NCBI GenBank assembly: GCA_964581515.1
Contig: CAZOOV010000001.1
Location: 62,001 to 126,000, forward strand
DNA length: 64,000 bases
Direction of reading: 5' to 3'
From: JACJVV01 sp964581515
GTDB lineage: Archaea > Nanobdellota > Nanobdellia > Woesearchaeales > JACJVV01
Shown here: positions 53,955 to 62,407 of the stretch, in pieces
Layout of the letters: each line of letters begins with the position of its first letter
How positions within the stretch are numbered: the stretch's first letter is position 1
Notes under the pieces: model-generated
Seen by the model: only the letters and a program-made list of their open reading frames with translations
Database searches by the model: none
Told to the model about the DNA's origin: nothing
Translations under genes and position numbers: made by a program

Positions 53955-55325
53955 ATGGCTGATGATAAAAAACAAAGAAGAGAGAAAGTTAAATTTGATT
54001 TGCAAAAGATGAATGAGATGCAAGAAAGATTAGTTAAGACTGCTGTTGAGATTGCAGAAGAATATAGAGGATTACATGAAGATTATTCTGTATCAAGACT
54101 CAATGAACTTCTTGCATTGCCAGAACCATTACTAGAAGCATCTCATGTAAAATCACCATTTGATGATTTGTTAGCAAAAATTGCAACAGAAAAAGTCAGC
54201 CAGAATTTTGGAAAAAGCATAGGATATGAAAAATCAGACATCAAAATCCCCTTAGGACTAAGAGTAGAAAATGCACTTGTAGACAACAGAGTATATCTTC
54301 CAAATATAGATGCATTAACAAAAGGAAATGAAGATAAGACAATTCCTGGTTTAGTCAAGAATGATTCTGGACAATTTGAAGTTGCAACAGGAATTCATTT
54401 TGGACCTGTTGATGGAAACAAGAACCTAAGAGACAAAATAAAAGAACTTTTGAGAGACATTGAAGAATTAGGAGCAGCAAACATAGATCCATTAAATTAT
54501 CTCCCACAATCATGTATCACATTAGCATGGATTGATTTCCTACATCCGGAAAGACCACTTGTTACTGCAGTTTATGACTTAAGTAGAAAAGATGGAGGAA
54601 TTGTAAGTTCAAGAGAAGTTAATGATGAATATGAAACATTCAGAGGAATTGGCTTGCAAAGATTATCTAGAACTCAAACATTAAACAGATTTGATCTTAT
54701 TGCAGAACCAACAATGTTCATAGCAGATTTCCAACATCATTATAGGGACTTATTTGCAGGAATTGAAAAACATGTTAGAGCATATGCCTCAAAAAAGAAT
54801 ATGACAATAGATCCTGAAAGAGGAACTCCTTCTTCTACATATTATCTCAGGTCACTACTTACAGGAGTTAAGTATATAGCATATTTTGACGCTAGAGCAG
54901 ATGTCAAGATTGATCAATTGAATGGACCACGATTATATGATAATTTATTAGCAGATCAGGGAATTGAAGAAGATAAACATGAATATAGCAAAAGCCAGTA
55001 CAGATATGCTGTCTTGAAATTATCAAATATATTACATATAGTACCATGTTTGTTAGGAGCTGGTCTTGAAGTAAAGTCTGCTAGAAATAACAGATGGGGT
55101 GATTTTGGCGTTGATAATAATGACATTGATTTCAGAGATCCGAGACAGAATGTAGATATCACTATTGCTGCAGGTCATCCAAAATATTTTGGTGGAGAAG
55201 AAGGACATGACTTCAATCTATTCGATGCAACAATTCCTGCTTTACATGAAGGACAGGTATATCTAAGCAAAATAACCAATGGTCCTGCAGAATTTGCAGA
55301 AATAGCAACACCTCAAGGAAAATAA
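53955..55325 (+). CDS. Unrecognised 456-aa protein, first gene of the right-end locus
   Basis: No family recognised. Soluble, without signal peptide. An N-terminal helical region (to about 60) leads to a mixed domain. Striking blocks are GIHFGPVDGNKNLRDKI, SCITLAWIDFLHPERP, TMFIADFQHHYRDLF with two adjacent His, IAYFDARADVKID, and a C-terminal AAGHPKYFGGEEGHDFNLFD with His, Glu and Asp that could bind metal. Length and conserved-looking acidic/His residues suggest an enzyme. The GTGAGATAAT leader offers a ribosome site, and the upstream promoter has several dyads. The next gene starts 108 bases on. Confidence 0.75.
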   Translation: MADDKKQRREKVKFDLQKMNEMQERLVKTAVEIAEEYRGLHEDYSVSRLNELLALPEPLLEASHVKSPFDDLLAKIATEKVSQNFGKSIGYEKSDIKIPLGLRVENALVDNRVYLPNIDALTKGNEDKTIPGLVKNDSGQFEVATGIHFGPVDGNKNLRDKIKELLRDIEELGAANIDPLNYLPQSCITLAWIDFLHPERPLVTAVYDLSRKDGGIVSSREVNDEYETFRGIGLQRLSRTQTLNRFDLIAEPTMFIADFQHHYRDLFAGIEKHVRAYASKKNMTIDPERGTPSSTYYLRSLLTGVKYIAYFDARADVKIDQLNGPRLYDNLLADQGIEEDKHEYSKSQYRYAVLKLSNILHIVPCLLGAGLEVKSARNNRWGDFGVDNNDIDFRDPRQNVDITIAAGHPKYFGGEEGHDFNLFDATIPALHEGQVYLSKITNGPAEFAEIATPQGK

Positions 55326-55369
55326 AATATTTTTGGAGCAAGCTTTGAGGTATTTTAAATTATGATAGC

Positions 55370-55389
55370 TTAATCTATGCAAAGATTAA
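55370..55389. promoter_or_regulatory. Dyad TTAATCT-N6-AGATTAA ahead of the TPR-kinase gene
   Basis: Perfect 7-bp arms at 55370-55376 and 55383-55389 lie near the transcript start expected from an ATTTTAAAT box around 55351. It may be an operator. Confidence 0.45.
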
Positions 55390-55433
55390 ATGGAAGAAAT
55401 ATCATCATTAAAAATATAAAGGGATTATAACAA

Positions 55434-57779
55434 ATGAGCACTTGCATGACATCTAGAGAAATAGACCTTGAAAGAGCTATTAATAGTTTTAACTTAGGAG
55501 TATGTAATTTTCTATCAGGAGATATTGAACTGGCTAAAAGATATCATGAAGATGCTTTAAAGACATGTCCTACTGAAAGAAAAGTTCTTCTTAATTTAGG
55601 TGTAGTTTATGATCACTTAGAAGAATCTGAAATCGCAAAATATTATTATAGAGAAGGATTAAAAGATGGAAAGAAACCCTTATACTGTAGCCTAAGACTT
55701 GCTGAACTGATATCATTGAAATCACCAAAACAAGCATTAACCTTTCTAGATAAAATAGGTCCAGAATTAGAAGAACATTCACAATATCATAATCTTAGAG
55801 GAGAAATACTCCATACAATTAATGAAAAAGACGCTGCAAGAAAAAGCTTTCAAAAAGCATTAGAATTAGATCATACAAATCAATTCAGCTTAATGAATCT
55901 TGGACTACTTTATGGAGGTCAACAAGTATACCTATTAGCAATCAATAATTTGATTGGACTTGTAAAAAAACAACCTGATTCAGGACTTGCACATTATAAT
56001 CTTGCTGTAGCATTAGAAAGAAGCGGTAGATATGAAAGCGCAATCCAAGAATATGAAAAAGTCATTGAACTAAATAATGTCACTAAAGGCATGCATAATT
56101 CTATGAAATCAAGGATAGAATGGCTTAAAACTAGTAATGAAGAGCTGGAGAAGAAATACAGCAAACTAGAAGGATGGGTAACAGAATGCTGCAGAGGAAA
56201 AACAAAAGTATATCTAGATGAGCACCCTACTGATACCAAAGATAAATTAAGTGGGCTTTTTGAGGAGAGAATAGGGTTTGGGGAACTACCATTTGCAACA
56301 AGAATAGCAGCTATTGGACATGATTTAGAAAGAGCATTTGATAGTAGAGTAAGAAAACAACAATTTGGCCTGCCTGAAAAAGATTCATTGCCTACAAAAG
56401 AAGAATGGATGTCTGTATATCAGAGATATACCCTTGTTCAAGATAATGGCCTATCAAAAGAGGAATGGGAAGGACTTTATAATGAAGGCAAAGGATTAGA
56501 TAACCCACAACTTGCAGAGATCAGAGATAAAGTCTATATCTTATACAAAAAAGAACATAGCAAGAATTCTGCAAAGATAATTCATCAAAAGATGAGTGAA
56601 GACTTATGGCCACAAGAAATCATGGATCAAGTAGAATATTTGATACTCAACCATGAGATAGGATCTGATGAAGAGAGTGATGATGGAACTGTAGACTTCC
56701 TTCGAAAAGCAGATGCTGCTAGTTTCTTTAGCGTTAACATACCCATTTATGTAAATAATAGAAGCCTAGAATCAACACTAGCAAAAATTAATCTTAATGT
56801 CGAAGATATACTTGAAGGAGAACCAACAATATTAGAATTAAAAGCTGCAGAAAGCGGAATTGCATATTATTTAGAAGTTTGTAACACTAATTCTCAACCT
56901 GAACTTGCTAAAAAAGCAAGACAAATGAGATTCAAAGTAAGAAACATGATAGCTGAGAAAAGAAAGGACGGTAACACAATAGAAATTGCTGCCCCACCTA
57001 GAAAAGATTTTCATGCTTATGAGGATAGTAAATTTGGTTTTGACCCTCATGATGAGATATTTGGACTTATTAAGACTAAGATAGAATCACCATTACTTAT
57101 CATAACAAATGGTCTTACAGCAACAGGAAAGTCAACTACAATGAGTATAGCTTATGATCAATTAAGAAAAATATTTGGAGAAGAAAAAGTCAAATTATAT
57201 AGGAGTTGTGATGTAAGAGAACAGCTTTTTGGGTATGATGGTAGCCATAAAGACCCTTCATATTTTAACATATTTGACAAGAGCGAGGCTGCTGCAGAAG
57301 GAACAAGACAAAGATATGAAACTATAAAATGGATCTCTGAAAAAGCAAAAGAAGATATCCAGAATGGAATACATGTGTTAGTAGACTCAACATTTATTGA
57401 AAGAAGTAAAAGGGAGCTCATGTATGAGGTAGCATCAGATACAGGCTGTGAATTTTATATAATCAGATGTGTATGTGATAACGAAAATGAAATAACAAAC
57501 AGAATCAGAAAAAGGATGGATCGAAATAAACCCAAAGATGAGGCTGCGAGTCCAGAGATATATAAACTCATTAAAAAAGCAGAAGAACCATTAGAATATG
57601 ATGACTTTCCAGACAATGTCACACCAAAAGTAGTAACTTTTGATACTTACAAAGAAAGATTAACTTATCCTGGACTCAGTACTGAGAAACTTAAAAGAAT
57701 AAACTGGCTTTTCAGTCACTTAGGTAATACTGAGACTATTAAGAGATACACAGAGATAATGGATTCTCAGTCAATATGA
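55434..57779 (+). CDS. TPR protein with C-terminal P-loop kinase (AAA_33/zeta-toxin-like)
   Basis: 781 aa. Residues 10-210 are tetratricopeptide repeats (AKRYHEDALKTCPTERKVLL, SFQKALELDHTNQFSLMNLG, AIQEYEKVIEL). An unrecognised middle domain (about 215-540) follows. The C-terminal domain begins at Walker A GLTATGKSTT (560-569), then DVREQLF, VLVDSTFIERSKRELM (Walker B-like), IIRCVCDNENEITNRIRKRM with sensor Arg, and DEAASPEIY. This matches small-molecule kinases with AAA_33 folds. A glycan or nucleotide substrate is unknown. Right after comes the divergent PhoU-type regulator. Confidence 0.8.
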   Translation: MSTCMTSREIDLERAINSFNLGVCNFLSGDIELAKRYHEDALKTCPTERKVLLNLGVVYDHLEESEIAKYYYREGLKDGKKPLYCSLRLAELISLKSPKQALTFLDKIGPELEEHSQYHNLRGEILHTINEKDAARKSFQKALELDHTNQFSLMNLGLLYGGQQVYLLAINNLIGLVKKQPDSGLAHYNLAVALERSGRYESAIQEYEKVIELNNVTKGMHNSMKSRIEWLKTSNEELEKKYSKLEGWVTECCRGKTKVYLDEHPTDTKDKLSGLFEERIGFGELPFATRIAAIGHDLERAFDSRVRKQQFGLPEKDSLPTKEEWMSVYQRYTLVQDNGLSKEEWEGLYNEGKGLDNPQLAEIRDKVYILYKKEHSKNSAKIIHQKMSEDLWPQEIMDQVEYLILNHEIGSDEESDDGTVDFLRKADAASFFSVNIPIYVNNRSLESTLAKINLNVEDILEGEPTILELKAAESGIAYYLEVCNTNSQPELAKKARQMRFKVRNMIAEKRKDGNTIEIAAPPRKDFHAYEDSKFGFDPHDEIFGLIKTKIESPLLIITNGLTATGKSTTMSIAYDQLRKIFGEEKVKLYRSCDVREQLFGYDGSHKDPSYFNIFDKSEAAAEGTRQRYETIKWISEKAKEDIQNGIHVLVDSTFIERSKRELMYEVASDTGCEFYIIRCVCDNENEITNRIRKRMDRNKPKDEAASPEIYKLIKKAEEPLEYDDFPDNVTPKVVTFDTYKERLTYPGLSTEKLKRINWLFSHLGNTETIKRYTEIMDSQSI

Positions 57780-57794
57780 TGATATGAAATAAAA

Positions 57795-58715
57795 TCACAT
57801 ATAAAGTGCTAAAGTTGGTGCTAAGATATCAAAAGTCATAGTAGTTATTGAAATTAAATAATGCAAGATTATTACTTCTTCTCTTTTTTTAGTCTCAATT
57901 AAAGCGTGTGCTTTCTTCATGATATCTTTATATTCCTTAGCAAATTTGATTGTTTCATCACGCTTGCAATTGTAATAAAGATCATAAAATGAATCTATAA
58001 ACGCATTAGCCCTCTCATAAATACGCAAAGTGTCAGTTGAGATGTTTTTTATATTGCAGTCTTTCTTCTCAAAATCATCAACAAGATACTTGTATTCATC
58101 TGCAATCTTCTCTAATTGCTCGACGATAAGATATACAAAACAGGTTTTGCTATAATCCTTATATCCAAATTTATTAAGAATCCTCCTACAATATGTAGTA
58201 AGCCGATTATTATTCTCTTCAAGCATAGCAGCGTTCTTAAGATGTGCCAGATCCTTCGTCTGTATAGCATTATATGTAGCTTCTGCTAATGCCTTTAGAA
58301 GAAGAAATACCCTCCTAAGAGTATTATCAAATTCTGATTCATTGATAACAGAAAGGCTTCTTATAGTACAGCTATTCTTCCCCTGATGTATAATCTCATA
58401 ACCCATTAAATTCTTCTGTAAAATCTCCTGAACATTCAAAATCATATTAGGATTGCTGAAAGTATATTCTATTTCATCACAGCCCATCTTATACAATGTA
58501 TTCAGATATCTCTTAAGAAGAAATAAATCAAGACTATCACCGTCGAGCTTAGCCTTTGAAAAGTTACCATTGCCTGTAGGATTTATTACTAATGATTTTC
58601 CCTTATCATCCATCTCAAGTTCATCACTTGGCTTTATACCATTTTTCTCAACCCATTTTGCAGGCAGAGTAATAGTCAAAGTGTTATGACCTTGTTTAAT
58701 GACTTTTCTTCTCAT
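57795..58715 (-). CDS. PhoU-domain regulator with N-terminal SpoVT/AbrB DNA-binding domain
   Basis: 306 aa. Residues 1-50 (MRRKVIKQGHNTLTITLPAK, then ENGIKPSDELEMDDKGKSL) form an AbrB/SpoVT swapped-hairpin DNA-binding domain. Residues about 110-306 are PhoU-like three-helix repeats (FLLLKALAEATYNAIQTKDL, EQLEKIADEYKYL). Archaeal proteins of this pair regulate phosphate-related genes. It is divergent from the Lrp-type gene and shares with it a promoter region with several repeats. Confidence 0.88.
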   Translation of the reverse strand: MRRKVIKQGHNTLTITLPAKWVEKNGIKPSDELEMDDKGKSLVINPTGNGNFSKAKLDGDSLDLFLLKRYLNTLYKMGCDEIEYTFSNPNMILNVQEILQKNLMGYEIIHQGKNSCTIRSLSVINESEFDNTLRRVFLLLKALAEATYNAIQTKDLAHLKNAAMLEENNNRLTTYCRRILNKFGYKDYSKTCFVYLIVEQLEKIADEYKYLVDDFEKKDCNIKNISTDTLRIYERANAFIDSFYDLYYNCKRDETIKFAKEYKDIMKKAHALIETKKREEVIILHYLISITTMTFDILAPTLALYM

Positions 58716-58778
58716 TTTATCGTTTTAATTATGTGCGAATATATAAACTTTACGAAAAATATAGTATTTATTAGATAT

Positions 58779-58823
58779 ATATTGAATAGTGAAAAATATA
58801 TTCATTATTGAATAAGCATATAT
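58779..58823. promoter_or_regulatory. Divergent promoter with repeated TATTGAATA half-sites
   Basis: TATTGAATA occurs at 58779-58787 and 58805-58813, with the inverse TATATTCA at 58796-58803 between them. A GCATATATACC box (58815-58823) lies just after and is about 32 bases before the ATG of the Lrp-type gene. They are plausible autoregulatory Lrp sites. Confidence 0.5.
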
Positions 58824-58850
58824 ACCTTCCCACCAATAATAGTAAATAAA

Positions 58851-59357
58851 ATGGCAGCAACACAAATAATATCAAAAAAAGATGTAGAGATTCTATCACA
58901 CCTCAGGAATGATGCAAGAAAAAAAATAACAAAGATATCTAGAAGCATAGAAATACCGGTGACGACCATATATGATAAAGTAAAAGCACATGAAAAAAAA
59001 GGTATAATAAAAAAAAATGTTGCACTTTTAGATTATACAAAACTGGGATTTAGTACAACTGCATTAATTGCAATGAAAGTAGTTAGTGGACAGAGAAATA
59101 AACTACAGGAATTTCTTCAAGAACATCAAAATGTGAATTCATTATATAGAGTAAATTTTGAGCATGATTTCCTAGCTGAATGCATATTTGAAGATGGTGG
59201 AAAACTACAAGAGTTCCTTGATGAAACTGAAAATAGGTTTGGAGTACAAGAGTTGCATATATTCAATATAGTGCATGAGATAAAAAAAGAAAATTTTCTT
59301 ACTAATCCTGAACATATGAATGGAGAGAATAACATAATAGAAGGTGATATGAGATGA
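58851..59357 (+). CDS. Lrp/AsnC-type transcription regulator
   Basis: 168 aa. Residues 8-60 are a winged helix-turn-helix (DVEILSHLRNDARKKITKIS, then IPVTTIYDKVKAHEKKGII), and the rest is an alpha/beta ligand-sensing RAM-like domain. It has a TATA box about 32 bases upstream, hence a short leader. It is the first gene of an operon that continues through the next five genes: its stop overlaps the next ATG by 4 bases. It probably controls that operon and itself. Confidence 0.85.
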   Translation: MAATQIISKKDVEILSHLRNDARKKITKISRSIEIPVTTIYDKVKAHEKKGIIKKNVALLDYTKLGFSTTALIAMKVVSGQRNKLQEFLQEHQNVNSLYRVNFEHDFLAECIFEDGGKLQEFLDETENRFGVQELHIFNIVHEIKKENFLTNPEHMNGENNIIEGDMR

Positions 59358-60508
59358 AACTACCTATGAAATCAGATTATCCAGATATTGAAGTAGAAAG
59401 AAAATTTCCAAATGAAGGACAAGAATTCACATATTTTCTTAAAATACCATTCAAAGATATTGATGAAATGCAAATCTCTGTTGCTAATAGGACAATGGTT
59501 AATTTAGGATCAGGACTCATAAGGCATCTTGAAGATGATTCAGGAAAAGTGAAATATCCAAATGGAGTTAGACTTGTAGATGGGAAATTGATTACAGACA
59601 GTTCTGCAAAAAGGATATTTCATTGGGATTATGATACTCATATGCAAAAAATGGGTATAAAAGACCAAGATGGACATGTCTCAATACCTGCATATGTTAA
59701 TGGATGGAGAGATCTTGGACAGAACCCATGGCACCTTTATTGGGAAAGTAATCCTGAGCATGAAGAGAAGTTTGATGGTGAAAAGATATCCAATGGTAAA
59801 ACAAATGGAGATAGACTCGTTAGACTTGATGATGATGAGAAATATGGAATTACAAGAAATGGTGATTTAAACACAGGCAGAGTATATAGTTGCTTAGTGA
59901 TACCAAACAGAGGAAAACCAAATATAACAGATATCAGAATTGATGAAAACCATGATATTTATGACAGTAAACTAGAAGATAAACTAACTGATGCAGTAGA
60001 TTGGTGTGCATCAGGCAAAGCACTCATCAAAGATGGAAAGATGAGAGATCTATATGATATAGTTGATCAATATTATGATGTTGCACATGTATTTCCTGTA
60101 AGTAAAAGTGCACCTGAATCCATTGATGGGAGAACAGATAGGATAAGAAAAGGAAAACTTGTACAAAGATTATACAAAGATTATCCTGATAAGTTCAAAC
60201 AAAACTGCATAGATGCACTTGATGAAGGACTTGGTACTGGCGAATACTATTTCGATGTAGTAGGAGTTAATGATGATTCACTCATGATACTGCATATGTA
60301 TGGTAAACTTAGCGATGTTGCTAATCAAGCAATAAAAAAAGGCATGAAAGATGCAATAATAGTCGATGAGGGCGGATCAGTAGCATCATGGGCATGGTAT
60401 CATGGACCCGAAGGAGGATATGAGAATTGCAGCTCTTACTTAAGAACAAAAGGAATCGGATTACTTGGAATCAAGCTTAAACAAGAAACACAGGTGGAGA
60501 AAAGATGA
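59354..60508 (+). CDS. Phosphodiester-glycosidase-like (NAGPA/DUF2233-like) protein
   Basis: 384 aa. No close match recognised, but two blocks parallel the NAGPA fold: an N-terminal MVNLGSGLIRHLEDDSGKVK leading to PNGVRLVDGKLITD, and the C-terminal AIIVDEGGSVASWAW with SSYLRTKGIGLLGIKL, comparable to NLDGGGS and RPVSNAIGV of that family. The family releases GlcNAc from phosphodiesters. There is no signal peptide, so it would act in the cytoplasm. Tightly coupled: it overlaps the Lrp gene and the following gene by 4 bases each. Confidence 0.5.
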   Translation: MKLPMKSDYPDIEVERKFPNEGQEFTYFLKIPFKDIDEMQISVANRTMVNLGSGLIRHLEDDSGKVKYPNGVRLVDGKLITDSSAKRIFHWDYDTHMQKMGIKDQDGHVSIPAYVNGWRDLGQNPWHLYWESNPEHEEKFDGEKISNGKTNGDRLVRLDDDEKYGITRNGDLNTGRVYSCLVIPNRGKPNITDIRIDENHDIYDSKLEDKLTDAVDWCASGKALIKDGKMRDLYDIVDQYYDVAHVFPVSKSAPESIDGRTDRIRKGKLVQRLYKDYPDKFKQNCIDALDEGLGTGEYYFDVVGVNDDSLMILHMYGKLSDVANQAIKKGMKDAIIVDEGGSVASWAWYHGPEGGYENCSSYLRTKGIGLLGIKLKQETQVEKR

Positions 60509-60999
60509 CAACTATAAATGATTTAGTAGGAACAGATACAGAGATTGAGTTTCATACAAAAACACATCCTGATGGAATCAGCGACCATACATCATACAAT
60601 AATCCCATAATAACTAATGAAACTCGCAAAGTTCATCTACTAGGGGTTTATGGAGAGAAGAAAAAAGCAATATACATACATACAATAGATCTTTCAGATA
60701 ATACTGAGAAAATGTTCAGAGATAGCATGACAGTAGCAATAGATGAAGATAGAGTCATATCAAATTATGAATCATCTACAAGAATAACAAGAGTAGGGGA
60801 TGTGGAACTAAGGGCATATTCATGGCCAATATCTGATAATCCTACCGAACCTAGAGATATGAATCCAGATAAAAAAGTGAAAAGCATGATACAAGATGGA
60901 GTTTATCCATATACAACCGGTTTTAGGTTTAAATTTAGTACATTCAAAGAACCAGAATTCATTCAAATGGTAAAAGATCATATGTACAGACATGCATAA
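60505..60999 (+). CDS. Unrecognised 164-aa protein
   Basis: Not a known family. It is soluble and rich in Asp, Thr and Arg, with a beta-rich N-terminus (TEIEFHTKTHPDGISDHTSY), a helical middle (NTEKMFRDSMTVAIDEDRVI) and VGDVELRAYSWPIS. The order of strands and helices suggests a small alpha/beta domain. It overlaps the glycosidase-like gene by 4 bases and lies 53 bases before the radical SAM gene, so a functional partner of either is probable. Confidence 0.65.
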   Translation: MTTINDLVGTDTEIEFHTKTHPDGISDHTSYNNPIITNETRKVHLLGVYGEKKKAIYIHTIDLSDNTEKMFRDSMTVAIDEDRVISNYESSTRITRVGDVELRAYSWPISDNPTEPRDMNPDKKVKSMIQDGVYPYTTGFRFKFSTFKEPEFIQMVKDHMYRHA

Positions 61000-61052
61000 A
61001 GAAAGTTATAATACAAATATAGAGATAAACAACTGATTACGAGGAGATTTAA

Positions 61053-62348
61053 GTGAGTAAAAAGAATGAGCTAGTCGTAAGACTAAAAAAAGAAGGATTA
61101 TCTCCAAATCCAAAAGAACCAGGAGAATTTGTCAAGAATGGAAATGGGAAAGATGGATTAGGATTTCTCTCACCTAATAATTGGGTGTTTCATGATCAAG
61201 TTGTCGAGAAAGTACTTGACGGTGATTATACCGGAATAATGCCCTATTCTGGAGAATTTGTAACTACACTTAACTGTTCAAATAGATGTGGAATACCATG
61301 TTCATATCAAGTTCCAAAAGAACTAGAAGGAGTGTGGGAAAAGAATGATTTCAAAAATTCTAGACTTCATATGGAGAGTACTGAATTTGCAATAGAAATG
61401 CTTGACAAACTCATAGATGGCGGAATTAAAGGAGTTACATTCACAGGAGGAGGAGAACCATTCCTTTTCAAAGGACTAGATGAGTTAGTGCAACATGCAA
61501 ATAATAGAGGAGTAGATTCAGTAGTATATTCAAATGGCAATGCAGCCCAAAGAGAAAAGGTAGAAAAAGTCATTGCAGGAAAGCCAAAGCTAGTAAGAGT
61601 TAGCCTGAATGCAGGAACTGATGAAGTGTATAATAAATTCCATAATCCTTTGAAAAATACAAACGCATTGCAAAGATGCATTGATACAATAAAGACATTC
61701 GCTAAAGGATCAATGGAAAATCCAGATATGACTTTTGGCGTTGCAGTAGTCATTAATGAAATTAATAGGTATGATCTTGGTGAGACAGCAAAGAGAATAA
61801 GAGAAATTGTAGATGAGACTGGTGGTGGAATCAAATTTGTAACATACAGACCTGCTTATGATTATTATTGCAGTCAACAACTTAATGCTGAACTGCTTGA
61901 TGAAACACATGAGATAGTCGAAACAGATGTTAGAAAAATTCTAGAAGGAAGTGAAGTGAAAGTTTCTAATTTGACTTTTAGATATGACGCTCTAAAAGAA
62001 GATATGAGAGATTATGATAGGTGTCTTGCTTCAGGATTATATTTTGAGTTAGCACCACCTGCAAGATTACACATATGCTGTGATAGAAATTGCCACAGAG
62101 ATTACGAGATAGGAGACCTAACAGAGAATACACTAGAAGAAGTATGGAGAGGAGAGAAAAGGGAAGCAATGATAGAATACATCAACAATAGTAAATGCAG
62201 CATATGTCCTCCTTCATGCAAGCCAGATTTAACAAACAAACAATTCAATAGAATTGAGGAACTACGTAAGCAAGGAGATATGTATAAAGTAGAACTTTGG
62301 ATTAATGAACAAAGGAAAATGCAAAAACCAAAGATGGTTAATTTTTGA
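61053..62348 (+). CDS. Radical SAM protein with CX3CX3C motif and SPASM-like C-terminus
   Basis: 431 aa with a GTG start (GAGGAG lies 6 bases ahead). The cluster-binding Cys are 75, 79 and 83 (NCSNRCGIPC), giving CX3CX3C rather than CX3CX2C. TFTGGGEPFLF (132-136 GGGEP) is the SAM-binding Gly-rich motif, and VSLNAGTDEVYNKFHN is typical of radical SAM enzymes with a SPASM or twitch. The C-terminal Cys-rich part (CCDRNCHRDYEIGD, CSICPPSC) would hold one or two auxiliary 4Fe-4S clusters. Such enzymes modify peptides or sugars; no precursor peptide was found. Confidence 0.85.
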   Translation: MSKKNELVVRLKKEGLSPNPKEPGEFVKNGNGKDGLGFLSPNNWVFHDQVVEKVLDGDYTGIMPYSGEFVTTLNCSNRCGIPCSYQVPKELEGVWEKNDFKNSRLHMESTEFAIEMLDKLIDGGIKGVTFTGGGEPFLFKGLDELVQHANNRGVDSVVYSNGNAAQREKVEKVIAGKPKLVRVSLNAGTDEVYNKFHNPLKNTNALQRCIDTIKTFAKGSMENPDMTFGVAVVINEINRYDLGETAKRIREIVDETGGGIKFVTYRPAYDYYCSQQLNAELLDETHEIVETDVRKILEGSEVKVSNLTFRYDALKEDMRDYDRCLASGLYFELAPPARLHICCDRNCHRDYEIGDLTENTLEEVWRGEKREAMIEYINNSKCSICPPSCKPDLTNKQFNRIEELRKQGDMYKVELWINEQRKMQKPKMVNF

Positions 62349-62407
62349 TTATATTTTGATAACACAATAGTTTAATGACAAAAAATAAGGAATGAGGGAG
62401 AGATAAC

